Translations under genes and position numbers: made by a program | Shown: piece by piece, positions 6,709 through 12,593 of the stretch | Numbering within the stretch: the first letter of the stretch is position 1 | Layout: each line of letters opens with the position of its first letter | The notes under the pieces: generated by a model | Told to the model about the DNA's origin: nothing | Seen by the model: only the letters and a program-made list of their open reading frames with translations | Database searches by the model: none | Origin: Gammaproteobacteria bacterium | Lineage (GTDB): Bacteria; Pseudomonadota; Gammaproteobacteria; Chromatiales; Chromatiaceae | NCBI GenBank assembly: GCA_024644505.1 | Contig: JAHEHQ010000033.1 | Coordinates: 1-12,593, forward strand | Direction: 5' to 3' | Length of the DNA stretch: 12,593 nt

Positions 6709-7730
6709 ACGCCACCCCTGTCGTTGAGTTGTGCCCCGACCCGGCTTGCAATTCGATCCGGCACGTGGGTATGGACGGCCTTCTTGGCAATACTGATGGC
6801 GTAATTGAATGCCATCGCGTCTGCCCCCCCATGACTCTTGATCACGATACCGCGAAGCCCGAGGAGACTGGCGCCGTTGTAACGTCTGGGATCGATCTTC
6901 CGCCTGAGGCCCTTGAGCACCGGCAGGGCCACCAGCCCCGCCGTACGTGTCAGAATATTCTGACCAAATCCCTCTTTCATAAAGTGGCTCACCATCTTGG
7001 CCACACCCTCGGAGCTTTTCAGTGCCACGTTGCCGACAAATCCGTCCGATACGATCACGTCCACGTCACCTTGATAGATGTCGTTTCCTTCCACATAACC
7101 CACGTAGTTCAGGGAACTGGCAGACAGGAGTTCATGCGCCCCCTTGACCTGCTCGTTGCCCTTGATCTCCTCCTGACCGATATTGAGGAGCCCGATCCGG
7201 GGATTGGCCACCTCATCATCGACCGACGCAACCAGTTCACTGCCCATGACGGCAAACTGGAAGAGGTGGCTGGCACTGCAATCTACGTTGGCACCAAGGT
7301 CGAGCATCCAGGTGTGACCATGAATGGACGGGATAGCCGTAATAATCGCGGGCCGGTCGACATTGGGAAGCATCTTAAGGACGAATCGGGCGGTTGCCAT
7401 CAGTGCCCCGGTATTGCCGGCGCTGACGCAGGCGTCCGCCGCTCCCGCCTTCACCAGGTCGATGGCCACACGCATGGAGGAGTCTTTCTTGCCTCTCAGG
7501 GCCTTTGATGGAAGCTCACTCATCTCCACTTCCTGCGAGGCGTGCTTTACCTCCAAACGAGCATCGTAACGCTTGCCTTCCAGTTCCCGATGAATCACCT
7601 CTTTGCGACCCACCAGGATGAGATTCACATCCCTGTTGTTGCGCAGGAACTTCAGGGCGGCCGGAATCACGACCGCGGGCCCGAAATCCCCACCCATGGC
7701 ATCCAGGGCAATGGTGATTTGCTCAGACAT
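6705..7730 (-). CDS. plsX: Phosphate acyltransferase PlsX
   Basis: Converts acyl-ACP and phosphate to acyl-phosphate, the acyl donor for PlsY in phosphatidic acid synthesis; a peripheral membrane enzyme. The 341-residue product begins with ITIALDAMGGDFGP, the PlsX signature. It contains CVSAGNTGALMA, the LDLGANVDC segment, and the conserved ISVIVSDGFVGNV-like stretch (DVIVSDGFVGNVALK). Length fits the family (about 330-360). The ATG has no clear Shine-Dalgarno, which is odd for a gene behind a terminator. It lies downstream of rpmF across a strong hairpin-T6 terminator and overlaps fabH by four bases. Confidence 0.97.
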   Translation of the reverse strand: MSEQITIALDAMGGDFGPAVVIPAALKFLRNNRDVNLILVGRKEVIHRELEGKRYDARLEVKHASQEVEMSELPSKALRGKKDSSMRVAIDLVKAGAADACVSAGNTGALMATARFVLKMLPNVDRPAIITAIPSIHGHTWMLDLGANVDCSASHLFQFAVMGSELVASVDDEVANPRIGLLNIGQEEIKGNEQVKGAHELLSASSLNYVGYVEGNDIYQGDVDVIVSDGFVGNVALKSSEGVAKMVSHFMKEGFGQNILTRTAGLVALPVLKGLRRKIDPRRYNGASLLGLRGIVIKSHGGADAMAFNYAISIAKKAVHTHVPDRIASRVGAQLNDRGGV

Positions 7731-7773
7731 ACAGGTTTATGCCGGCAGCGATACGGAGCTTTCCGACAGGGCT

Positions 7774-7803
7774 AAAAAACCACCGCCCCGGGACGGGACG
7801 GTG
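7774..7803 (-). terminator. Intrinsic terminator between rpmF and plsX
   Basis: On the minus strand the 23 bases from 7803 to 7781 fold into a 9-bp stem (one T-G pair) with a 5-base loop: CACCGTCCC pairs with GGGGCGGTG. Six T follow after one G (7779-7774). This is the most convincing terminator in the window. It lies 39 bases after rpmF and 43 bases before plsX, so the bL32 message can end here and plsX onward would be made by read-through or from an unseen promoter. Confidence 0.8.
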
Positions 7804-7841
7804 TGGATAGCCGGAATCTGCACAGGACAGCGACGGTTGGT

Positions 7842-8021
7842 CTACTCGCTCTTGCCGCTTACGACTTTGCGGCCACGGTAGAATCCATCCGGCGTCACAT
7901 GGTGACGCAGGTGGGTCTCCCCGGAAGTGGGATCGATCGAGAGGCTCTCTGAGTTCAACCCATCATGGGATCGGCGCATGCCGCGCCGTGAGGGAGTCTT
8001 TCTGCTTTTCTGGACCGCCAT
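7842..8021 (-). CDS. rpmF: 50S ribosomal protein bL32
   Basis: Structural protein of the large ribosomal subunit. This 59-residue frame begins MAVQKSRKTPSRRGMRRSHD and contains GETHLRHHVTPDGFYRGRKV, both diagnostic of bL32. It is the cysteine-free type without the zinc ribbon, as in E. coli. AGGAG at 8035-8031, 9 bases before the ATG, is a good ribosome site. It follows yceD by 25 bases, the usual pairing, and is followed by a strong terminator. Confidence 0.98.
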   Translation of the reverse strand: MAVQKSRKTPSRRGMRRSHDGLNSESLSIDPTSGETHLRHHVTPDGFYRGRKVVSGKSE

Positions 8022-8046
8022 TGGTTCAAGCTCCTGGTATCTGTAA

Positions 8047-8583
8047 TCAGTTCTTTCGTTTAGTCTTCATCCCGGCCAGCACCGCAAACGGACTTTCCGG
8101 GACCTCTGTCTGTACTGTGTCGGCGCGACCCTGAGGTGCCACTGCTCGCTGCGCCGCCACCGCACAGTCTTCCGCTTCATGTCTGGGTACCTGCGGCACG
8201 GCAAGCAACAACTCATCCTCGATAATATCCAGGAGCCTCAGGCGGCCGTCTTCCGCCAGAACCGGTTCACAGGATTCCGGGAGTGCATCAGCCTCCCCAG
8301 GTACCTCGATGACAGCCAGATCCAGCCTAGCGTTCACCGGAACCCCCAGTTCCTCCAGGCAACGCTGACATTCCAGATTCAAGGTGGTTCGCACCCATCC
8401 CTTGATTCGGGGCCATCGCCCTTCATCGCGGCCGATCCGAAGCTCGAACGCCACTTCCCCGTCCGGGCGCGTCAAAAGACCGCGAAGACGGGAGAAATTC
8501 CTGAGCTTTTCCTGCCCTGAGAAGGACTTGCCCTGATCCGCGAGTCGCCAGGGATCCACAAATTCAGGCAGCCGGGTCAACAT
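8047..8583 (-). CDS. yceD: DUF177 family protein YceD
   Basis: YceD belongs to DUF177, a family almost always next to rpmF and linked to large-subunit rRNA biogenesis; its molecular role is not settled. The 178-residue product carries the family hallmark LECQRCLEEL with C72 and C75, a later C140 (EAEDC) in the place of a further conserved cysteine, the LLDIIEDELLLAVP helix, and the NPFAVL-like C-terminal motif (SPFAVLAGMK). It aligns with E. coli YceD from the first residues (LPEFVDPWRLA), supporting the ATG at 8583. There is no Shine-Dalgarno before that ATG. A good promoter ends 10 bases upstream, so the message may be nearly leaderless. Confidence 0.93.
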   Translation of the reverse strand: MLTRLPEFVDPWRLADQGKSFSGQEKLRNFSRLRGLLTRPDGEVAFELRIGRDEGRWPRIKGWVRTTLNLECQRCLEELGVPVNARLDLAVIEVPGEADALPESCEPVLAEDGRLRLLDIIEDELLLAVPQVPRHEAEDCAVAAQRAVAPQGRADTVQTEVPESPFAVLAGMKTKRKN

Positions 8584-8592
8584 AAGCGGACA

Positions 8593-8621
8593 ATGATATT
8601 ATGGGCCGCAGGAAAGGTCAA
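8593..8621 (-). promoter_or_regulatory. Sigma70 promoter of yceD-rpmF
   Basis: On the minus strand TTGACC (8621-8616) and TATCAT (8598-8593) each match the sigma70 consensus at 5 of 6 positions and are exactly 17 bases apart. Predicted transcription start is about 8586, only a few bases before the yceD ATG at 8583. The site lies in the divergent yceD/yceF gap. On the plus strand the overlapping TATTAT at 8597-8602 could be a -10 box for yceF, though I see no good -35 box for it. Confidence 0.65.
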
Positions 8622-8640
8622 AGTTGGAGAAATCCACCGG

Positions 8641-9231
8641 ATGAGAAAATCAGCGCCCAGGATCGTGCTGGGATCCACTTCCCCTTATCGCAGACAACTT
8701 ATGGAGCGTCTGGGTCTTGATTTTGTCACCGCCTCCCCGGACGTCGACGAGTCGCCCCGATTGAATGAGTCCCCGGAGACCCTGGTTGTCCGGCTTGCCG
8801 AATCCAAGGCCAGAGCGGTCGCAGATGATTTCCGGGAAAACCTGGTCATCGGTTCGGACCAGATGGCCTGCATCGAAGGCGAGATCCTCGGAAAACCGGG
8901 TTCAAGATCCGCCGCCATAACACAACTGACGAGGGCCTCCGGCAGGAAGGTTACATTCCTGACGGGTCTTTGTCTCCTGAATACGGCGACCGACCGCGCC
9001 CAGACAATTTGCGAACCCTTTCATGTCCATTTTCGCGGCCTTGATGCCGGACAGATTGAGCGATACCTGGACAGGGAAAAACCCTACGACTGTGCCGGCA
9101 GTTTCAAATCAGAGGGTTTGGGCATTGCCCTGTTCGAGCGCCTGGAGGGAGATGATCCCAATGCACTGATTGGCCTGCCTCTCATACGTCTCATCGGGTT
9201 ATTGGCCAATGAAGGAGTACAGATTCCCTAA
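8641..9231 (+). CDS. yceF: 7-methyl-GTP pyrophosphatase (Maf/YceF family)
   Basis: Maf-family nucleotide pyrophosphatases hydrolyse modified nucleoside triphosphates; the YceF branch prefers m7GTP and is viewed as a house-cleaning enzyme. The 196-residue product has the Maf N-terminal motif IVLGSTSPYRR, the VDESPR segment, GSDQMACIEGEILGKP, and the YceF-like CAGSFKSEGLGIALFERLEGDDPN-type region near residues 150-175. These resemble E. coli YceF more than YhdE. The ATG at 8641 is chosen over the frame opening at 8593 because it puts the motif at the usual distance and has a GGAG upstream, though at a longish 11 bases. Its place divergent from yceD is the same as in E. coli. Its stop overlaps the next start. 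Confidence 0.92.
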   Translation: MRKSAPRIVLGSTSPYRRQLMERLGLDFVTASPDVDESPRLNESPETLVVRLAESKARAVADDFRENLVIGSDQMACIEGEILGKPGSRSAAITQLTRASGRKVTFLTGLCLLNTATDRAQTICEPFHVHFRGLDAGQIERYLDREKPYDCAGSFKSEGLGIALFERLEGDDPNALIGLPLIRLIGLLANEGVQIP

Positions 9232-9794
9232 TGAACGAGAAAATCTATATCAGCGCCCAGGAGCTGCTGACAGACTCTTTCCGATTGGGACTGCAGATCC
9301 TGCAGTCGGATTTCAGGCCGAATTTTATCGTGGGTATATGGCGCGGCGGCACGCCGGTGGGGATCGCCGTGCAGGAAATTCTGGATCTGCAGGGTGTAAA
9401 AACAGACCACATTGCCATACGCACGTCTTCCTACACCGGCATCGGTCAGCGGGAAAAGGAGGTGGAGGTCTATGGACTGGGCTACCTCATCCGGAAAATG
9501 AACTGGAACGATTCACTCCTGATCGTGGACGATGTTTTCGATACCGGCCTGAGCGTACAGGCCGTGGTGGACACCCTGCACAAAAAGGCCCGGCGAAACA
9601 CACCCGGTGACATCAGGATTGCCACACCCTGGTTCAAACCCACCAACAACAGGACGGATATCAAACCGGACTACTACATCCACGAAACTGACCGGTGGCT
9701 GGTCTTTCCCCATGAATTGCAGGGACTGGACCGCAGCGAGATGCTCGAAAACAAACCCGGGCTGAAGACGTTATTTGATGAAATGGGTATCTGA
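9231..9794 (+). CDS. Phosphoribosyltransferase, purine (hypoxanthine/xanthine-type) likely
   Basis: Type I phosphoribosyltransferases join a base to PRPP, mostly in nucleotide salvage. The 187-residue product has the PRPP-binding signature LLIVDDVFDTG with D100, D101, D104, T105 and G106, and an early pyrophosphate loop IVGIWRGGTPVG. The Asp-Asp form of the signature resembles xanthine/guanine-type enzymes more than the Glu-Asp form of typical Hpt, so base specificity is open. The C-terminal part has YYIHETDRWLVFPHE, resembling the base-stacking segment of purine enzymes. The ATG overlaps the yceF stop (TAATG), so the two are co-translated. Both act on nucleotides, but a joint pathway is inference. 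Confidence 0.82.
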   Translation: MNEKIYISAQELLTDSFRLGLQILQSDFRPNFIVGIWRGGTPVGIAVQEILDLQGVKTDHIAIRTSSYTGIGQREKEVEVYGLGYLIRKMNWNDSLLIVDDVFDTGLSVQAVVDTLHKKARRNTPGDIRIATPWFKPTNNRTDIKPDYYIHETDRWLVFPHELQGLDRSEMLENKPGLKTLFDEMGI

Positions 9795-9829
9795 AGGTAG
9801 TGCCGAGGGCCGAGGGAAGAATAGTTTGG

Positions 9830-9905
9830 TAGCCTGTGTTGAGCTTGCGAAACACGGGTTTAAACCAAATCGATCCCCGCGTTTCGCTTCGCTTTATGCA
9901 GGCTA
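9830..9905. repeat. 76-bp imperfect palindrome between convergent genes
   Basis: TAGCCTG (9830-9836) pairs with CAGGCTA (9899-9905). Inside, GCGAAAC (9847-9853) pairs with GTTTCGC (9881-9887) and CGGG continues against CCCG after one mismatch; the tip holds GGTTTAAACC. The TGTTGAGCTTGCGAAACACGG core resembles widespread intergenic palindromes of the GGGTTGAGCGCAGCGAAACCC type. The 8-base direct repeat ATAGTTTG flanks it at 9821-9828 and 9926-9933 and could be a target duplication. It may also act as a terminator for the gene on its left, although no T-run follows. Confidence 0.55.
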
Positions 9906-9933
9906 GATTGCCAAGAAACAATCGGATAGTTTG

Positions 9934-9959
9934 AAAAAGTCACCCCCGCCTTTTGGGGG
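9934..9959 (-). terminator. Terminator overlapping the HDOD gene stop
   Basis: On the minus strand CCCCC (9959-9955) pairs with GGGGG (9947-9943) around a 7-base loop, then TGAC and TTTTT (9938-9934). The TGA stop of the HDOD gene falls between stem and T-run, so the last residues PKRRG are encoded by the hairpin itself. Confidence 0.65.
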
Positions 9960-10851
9960 ATGCCTTGGGGTTTCCGTCACCTATCAATACGGCAAACATC
10001 TCCATTATCTGGTCACCCAGTGACTCCGTGCTTTCCAGACAGTTTTCAACCGTCAAACCCGTCAGTTCCCAGACGCCCCCATCGATATATCCCAGGTCAT
10101 CCTCCCTGCCCCAGACCAGGTGGTACGCCATGGCCTGGCTGATATGCACCAGGGCCGATTCCAGGCCGAATTCCCGGGCCGCCATGGGGTCATGATGGTA
10201 CCGGATGCTGGTTGAAATACTTTCCGGCAGATTCCAGGCCCTGGCGAGTTCATAGCCCACCTCGGCGTGGTCGAATCCCAGGATTTCCTGTTCGGCGCCA
10301 ACCAGCAGATCATTCTTGCCATCGGCCACCAAAAGCACATCCCTCGCCTTCTCCGTCATGTGCTGCAAAATAACCAGGCGCCCGATGTCGTGCAGCACAC
10401 CCATTACGAAAAGGCGTTCCCCGTGCAGCACGTTGCATTTTTTTGCCAGGGTCCGGCCGAGAATGCCCGTCGCCACGGAGTAGTGCCAGAAGTCTCTCAT
10501 GATGAACATGTCCGCGGGAATACCCTGAAACAGGTCGCAGGTTGCGGTCATGAGAGCCAGGTCCCGCAGCTCTCCGGTGCCGATAATGGTTACCGCCCGG
10601 GAAATCGTCTCCACACGGCCGGACAGTCCGTAGTACGCGCTGTTGACCAGCCGCAGCATGCGCCCGCTTAAATCCGCATCCTGGGCGATGACCTCGGCTA
10701 TGTCCGCAGATGAAGAGTCGGGATCCTCTATCAGCTGGTTTACCCGCAGACAGGCGTCGGGAAGCGACATTACCTGTTCCAGACCCTGAACCAGTTGTTC
10801 CGCCGTCATCGCGTGGGAATAGTCTGCCGCCTGTATCTGCCTGTCTAGCAT
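9940..10851 (-). CDS. HDOD domain signalling protein
   Basis: HDOD proteins are HD-superfamily proteins, usually without proven hydrolase activity, found in bacterial signalling, often with two-component or cyclic-di-GMP systems. The 303-residue product has the N-terminal HDOD region at about 15-215 (VMSLPDACLRVNQLI, DADLSGRMLRLVNSAYYGLSGRVETISRAVTIIG). An HD pair, H154-D155, lies in GVLHDIGRLV. No receiver, GGDEF or other output domain is attached; the C-terminus is a short helical tail. The ATG at 10851 is preferred, with GAGG and AGGA upstream; earlier in-frame starts are ATG 10866 and TTG 10899. It lies 146 bases after the uncharacterised 469-residue gene on the same strand with no clear terminator between, so read-through is possible. 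Target and signal are unknown. Confidence 0.85.
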   Translation of the reverse strand: MLDRQIQAADYSHAMTAEQLVQGLEQVMSLPDACLRVNQLIEDPDSSSADIAEVIAQDADLSGRMLRLVNSAYYGLSGRVETISRAVTIIGTGELRDLALMTATCDLFQGIPADMFIMRDFWHYSVATGILGRTLAKKCNVLHGERLFVMGVLHDIGRLVILQHMTEKARDVLLVADGKNDLLVGAEQEILGFDHAEVGYELARAWNLPESISTSIRYHHDPMAAREFGLESALVHISQAMAYHLVWGREDDLGYIDGGVWELTGLTVENCLESTESLGDQIMEMFAVLIGDGNPKASPKRRG

Positions 10852-10997
10852 GTTCCTGAACCTCATTTCGCCTACAGGGTAGTTCGGCAGGTAAATCAAA
10901 AACTTCAGTGTGGTAGCGGTTGCACAGTCAGATTTTCAGGCAGGGGATTCCGACCAGTGGCGGCCAGCAACGGTATGCAATCAAAGCGTTAGGGCGG

Positions 10998-12407
10998 TCA
11001 TACACCGATCACCTTGCTCATTGCAAAGCCGCTCACCGATCCGGTGCGAAGTGTGGCAAAACCCTTGATATTGGTTTTCGGCGTCTGATGGGACATCAAT
11101 TGGGTGTTGCGAAACTGTATCTCCATGAAGACGTGATCCGGTGCCGGCTCGTCGAACGCGGCGGAAAGACTGCGTGCCAGGTTGAATATGTCCTCCAGCT
11201 CGTCAACCTTGTGAATGGCGCCCACATCGAGATAGGTTTTTTCAAAACCCTCCAGCCAGCCACGCACGATGGGATTGTTGGAGAAGAGTTCCAGGTAGAC
11301 ATCCTGCACGCCCATGGCATCGGCAATGCGAAGAATCTCCCTGCGTACCGATTCGAGCACATCCCGGCACCGGGTTTCCGACAACCGGTTTTCCCCCGGG
11401 ATATCCCTTCGCATGACAATGGCAGTCTCAATGGCGTCCACGGCAAGAAAGACCTGTGCCTTGCCGGACTCATAAGTTACCAGCGGTAGCAGATGCACCT
11501 TCATGACCAGCCCCCCCTGGTGGTGCACCTTCAGAATCAGGTAGTTCCGGTCGAGCATCCAGGGGTACAGCGTCCAGTAGATATTCTCCGTATGCGCATC
11601 CACCTGCCGGAAAGGCACCGCGGTGCAATCGCCGATATCGCTGCCCAATCGCAGCATCTCCAGATCCCTCGTGGCAAAAGCAAATTCCGTTCCCTCTCCG
11701 GAAAGGGATTCCAGCCCCCTGCCCGGCTCCCCGTTCATCCGGCACAACTCGGCAAGCCCATGGGAAATCTCATCGGTATAGATTGATGCCGTCAATCTGT
11801 CGATGCTGCCCGGCAGCATGCCCACGCGCTCATGCAGTCCCTGTAGCAGTTCCCTCACCCTCAGCTTCCTGACCTCCGCATCATATATTTCGGCCCCAGT
11901 GACATGGTTGCGGATCTTCTGGTCCCGCTTTCTGACCAGGATCTCCTTAGCCTTGTTCAGCAGCTTCTCATCGGAAATGGAATTGAGCACATCCCGCCTG
12001 ATCAGTCCTTTTGACAGTATTTCATCTCTGATGGGAAAGGACTCATGAGTCTCCAACAGTCCGCGGTGGGAGTCTATCCAGGACATCAGTTGATCGACGC
12101 GGCAGCGGTTGAAAAGCGGCTTTGTATCGATGCCGAATTCCGTTGCCCAGTCCCGGTGCCAGGCTTCGTAGAACTCGAAGACCTGCCGCTTCAGATCGGG
12201 CACGCGACGCAGGATATGGTTGATGGCACTGCCCAGGGCGAGATTCAGGGTGCGCCTTTGCCTGCGCACCTTAAACTCCGGCAGGAACCCGTAGCGACTG
12301 GGCAGGTCCCCGAAGGTTTCTATGGCCTCCTGGAGCGGCAGCCAGACGTCCCCCGAGCGGCCGCCCTGCTCCACAAAACCGAGTATGTAGGGATTGTAGT
12401 CGGTCAC
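10998..12407 (-). CDS. Uncharacterised 469-residue protein downstream of hydrogenase
   Basis: I do not recognise the family. No signal peptide or membrane segment is seen, so it is probably cytoplasmic. Residues 1-200 look mainly helical and charged (arginine- and lysine-rich around 46-75 and 155-190). Residues 240-335 look like a beta-rich core with LRLGSDIGDCTA (C261), HTENIYWTLYPWMLD and a double KVHHQGG / MKVHLLPL stretch. Residues 345-415 return to alternating helix and strand (VYLELFSNNPIVRGWLEGFEK). C261 followed by H272, H295, H296 and H305 could mark an active or metal site, but that is only a guess. The start is GTG at 12407, 28 bases after the hydrogenase stop, with no clear Shine-Dalgarno; no ATG occurs before residue 108. 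The spacing suggests co-transcription with the hydrogenase. Confidence 0.85.
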   Translation of the reverse strand: MTDYNPYILGFVEQGGRSGDVWLPLQEAIETFGDLPSRYGFLPEFKVRRQRRTLNLALGSAINHILRRVPDLKRQVFEFYEAWHRDWATEFGIDTKPLFNRCRVDQLMSWIDSHRGLLETHESFPIRDEILSKGLIRRDVLNSISDEKLLNKAKEILVRKRDQKIRNHVTGAEIYDAEVRKLRVRELLQGLHERVGMLPGSIDRLTASIYTDEISHGLAELCRMNGEPGRGLESLSGEGTEFAFATRDLEMLRLGSDIGDCTAVPFRQVDAHTENIYWTLYPWMLDRNYLILKVHHQGGLVMKVHLLPLVTYESGKAQVFLAVDAIETAIVMRRDIPGENRLSETRCRDVLESVRREILRIADAMGVQDVYLELFSNNPIVRGWLEGFEKTYLDVGAIHKVDELEDIFNLARSLSAAFDEPAPDHVFMEIQFRNTQLMSHQTPKTNIKGFATLRTGSVSGFAMSKVIGV

Positions 12408-12435
12408 AGAGCCAGAATAGCAGTAACTACCGGGC

Positions 12436-12593
12436 TCAGGTCACCTTGATGCGCAGCATTTCCTCCCCCTGCTCGTCTGACAGATGCACGGCACAGGCAA
12501 TACAGGGATCAAAACTGTGGATGGTGCGCAGTATCTCTATGGGTTGTTTTGGATCATGAAGTTTATGGCCGACTAAAGCAGCTTCATAGGGAC
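12436..12593 (-). CDS. [NiFe] hydrogenase large subunit, C-terminal 51 residues (5' end beyond window)
   Basis: The large subunit carries the Ni-Fe active site for H2 oxidation or evolution. Only the last 51 residues are here. They include the decisive C-terminal motif DPCIACAVH (residues 28-36 of the fragment), whose two cysteines bind the Ni-Fe centre. A 15-residue tail, LSDEQGEEMLRIKVT, follows. In this family a dedicated endopeptidase cuts just after the histidine once nickel is inserted, so the tail should be removed. The context HSFDPC(I/L/M)AC(A/S) and the segment PYEAALVG...DPKQPIEILRT resemble membrane-linked group 1 enzymes (E. coli HyaB and HybC, Allochromatium-type HynL) more than soluble group 3 ones. 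The exact subgroup cannot be set from this fragment. Confidence 0.93.
   Translation of the reverse strand, partial: PYEAALVGHKLHDPKQPIEILRTIHSFDPCIACAVHLSDEQGEEMLRIKVT

Noticed and set aside
6666..7508. A 280-codon open frame on the plus strand
   Set aside because: It lies antisense to plsX, which has full family motifs and length. The frame has no recognisable domain or ribosome site and is explained by codon bias of the opposite strand.
8593..8640. Longer N-terminus for YceF starting at 8593
   Set aside because: The extra 16 residues precede the usual Maf start, overlap the yceD promoter and lack a Shine-Dalgarno; ATG at 8641 fits the family.
9801..9818. Short GCCGAGGG-type tandem repeat after the phosphoribosyltransferase gene
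   Set aside because: Only about two units are present; too short to be a repeat array or CRISPR.
10920..11489. A 189-codon open frame on the plus strand spanning the HDOD-469 aa gap
   Set aside because: Most of it is antisense to the 469-residue gene, there is no clear ribosome site, and the translation shows no recognisable domain.

Overview
The window looks like a chromosomal segment of a moderately GC-rich gammaproteobacterium. The main evidence is the gene order yceF / yceD-rpmF-plsX-fabH-fabG-acpP-fabF-pabC-mltG-tmk-holB, which matches the classic Escherichia coli arrangement almost gene for gene, including yceF transcribed divergently from yceD. At the right edge is the C-terminus of a group 1-like [NiFe] hydrogenase large subunit. 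That would suit a sulfur- or hydrogen-oxidising lineage such as the Chromatiales, but this placement is inference only.

Layout. Positions 1-8583, minus strand, carry the lipid, ribosome and cell-envelope cluster: DUF177 protein YceD, ribosomal protein bL32, PlsX, FabH, FabG, acyl carrier protein, FabF, aminodeoxychorismate lyase PabC, lytic transglycosylase MltG, thymidylate kinase and the N-terminal part of DNA polymerase III delta'. fabD, which lies between fabH and fabG in E. coli, is absent here. Intrinsic-terminator-like hairpins follow rpmF, acpP and fabF, so the run is probably several nested transcription units. A 112-bp element with perfect 16-bp terminal inverted repeats sits exactly between the tmk stop and the holB start, and its end supplies the Shine-Dalgarno sequence of holB.

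Positions 8641-9794, plus strand, hold yceF (a Maf-family m7GTP pyrophosphatase) and a phosphoribosyltransferase gene with stop and start overlapping by one base. They are divergent from yceD. The yceD promoter lies so close to its ATG that the transcript may be nearly leaderless. A 76-bp imperfect palindrome separates the phosphoribosyltransferase gene from the convergent gene to its right.

Positions 9940-12593, minus strand, hold the end of the hydrogenase large subunit gene, a 469-residue protein I do not recognise starting 28 bases after it, and an HDOD-domain protein ending in a terminator that overlaps its stop codon. The unrecognised protein beside the hydrogenase is the least explained gene in the window.

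The left cluster couples phospholipid precursor supply (PlsX), fatty-acid initiation and elongation (FabH, FabG, AcpP, FabF), folate precursor synthesis (PabC), peptidoglycan strand termination (MltG), dTTP supply (Tmk) and replication (HolB). No stretch over 300 bases lacks a gene. I saw no rRNA, tRNA, CRISPR array or transposase gene.
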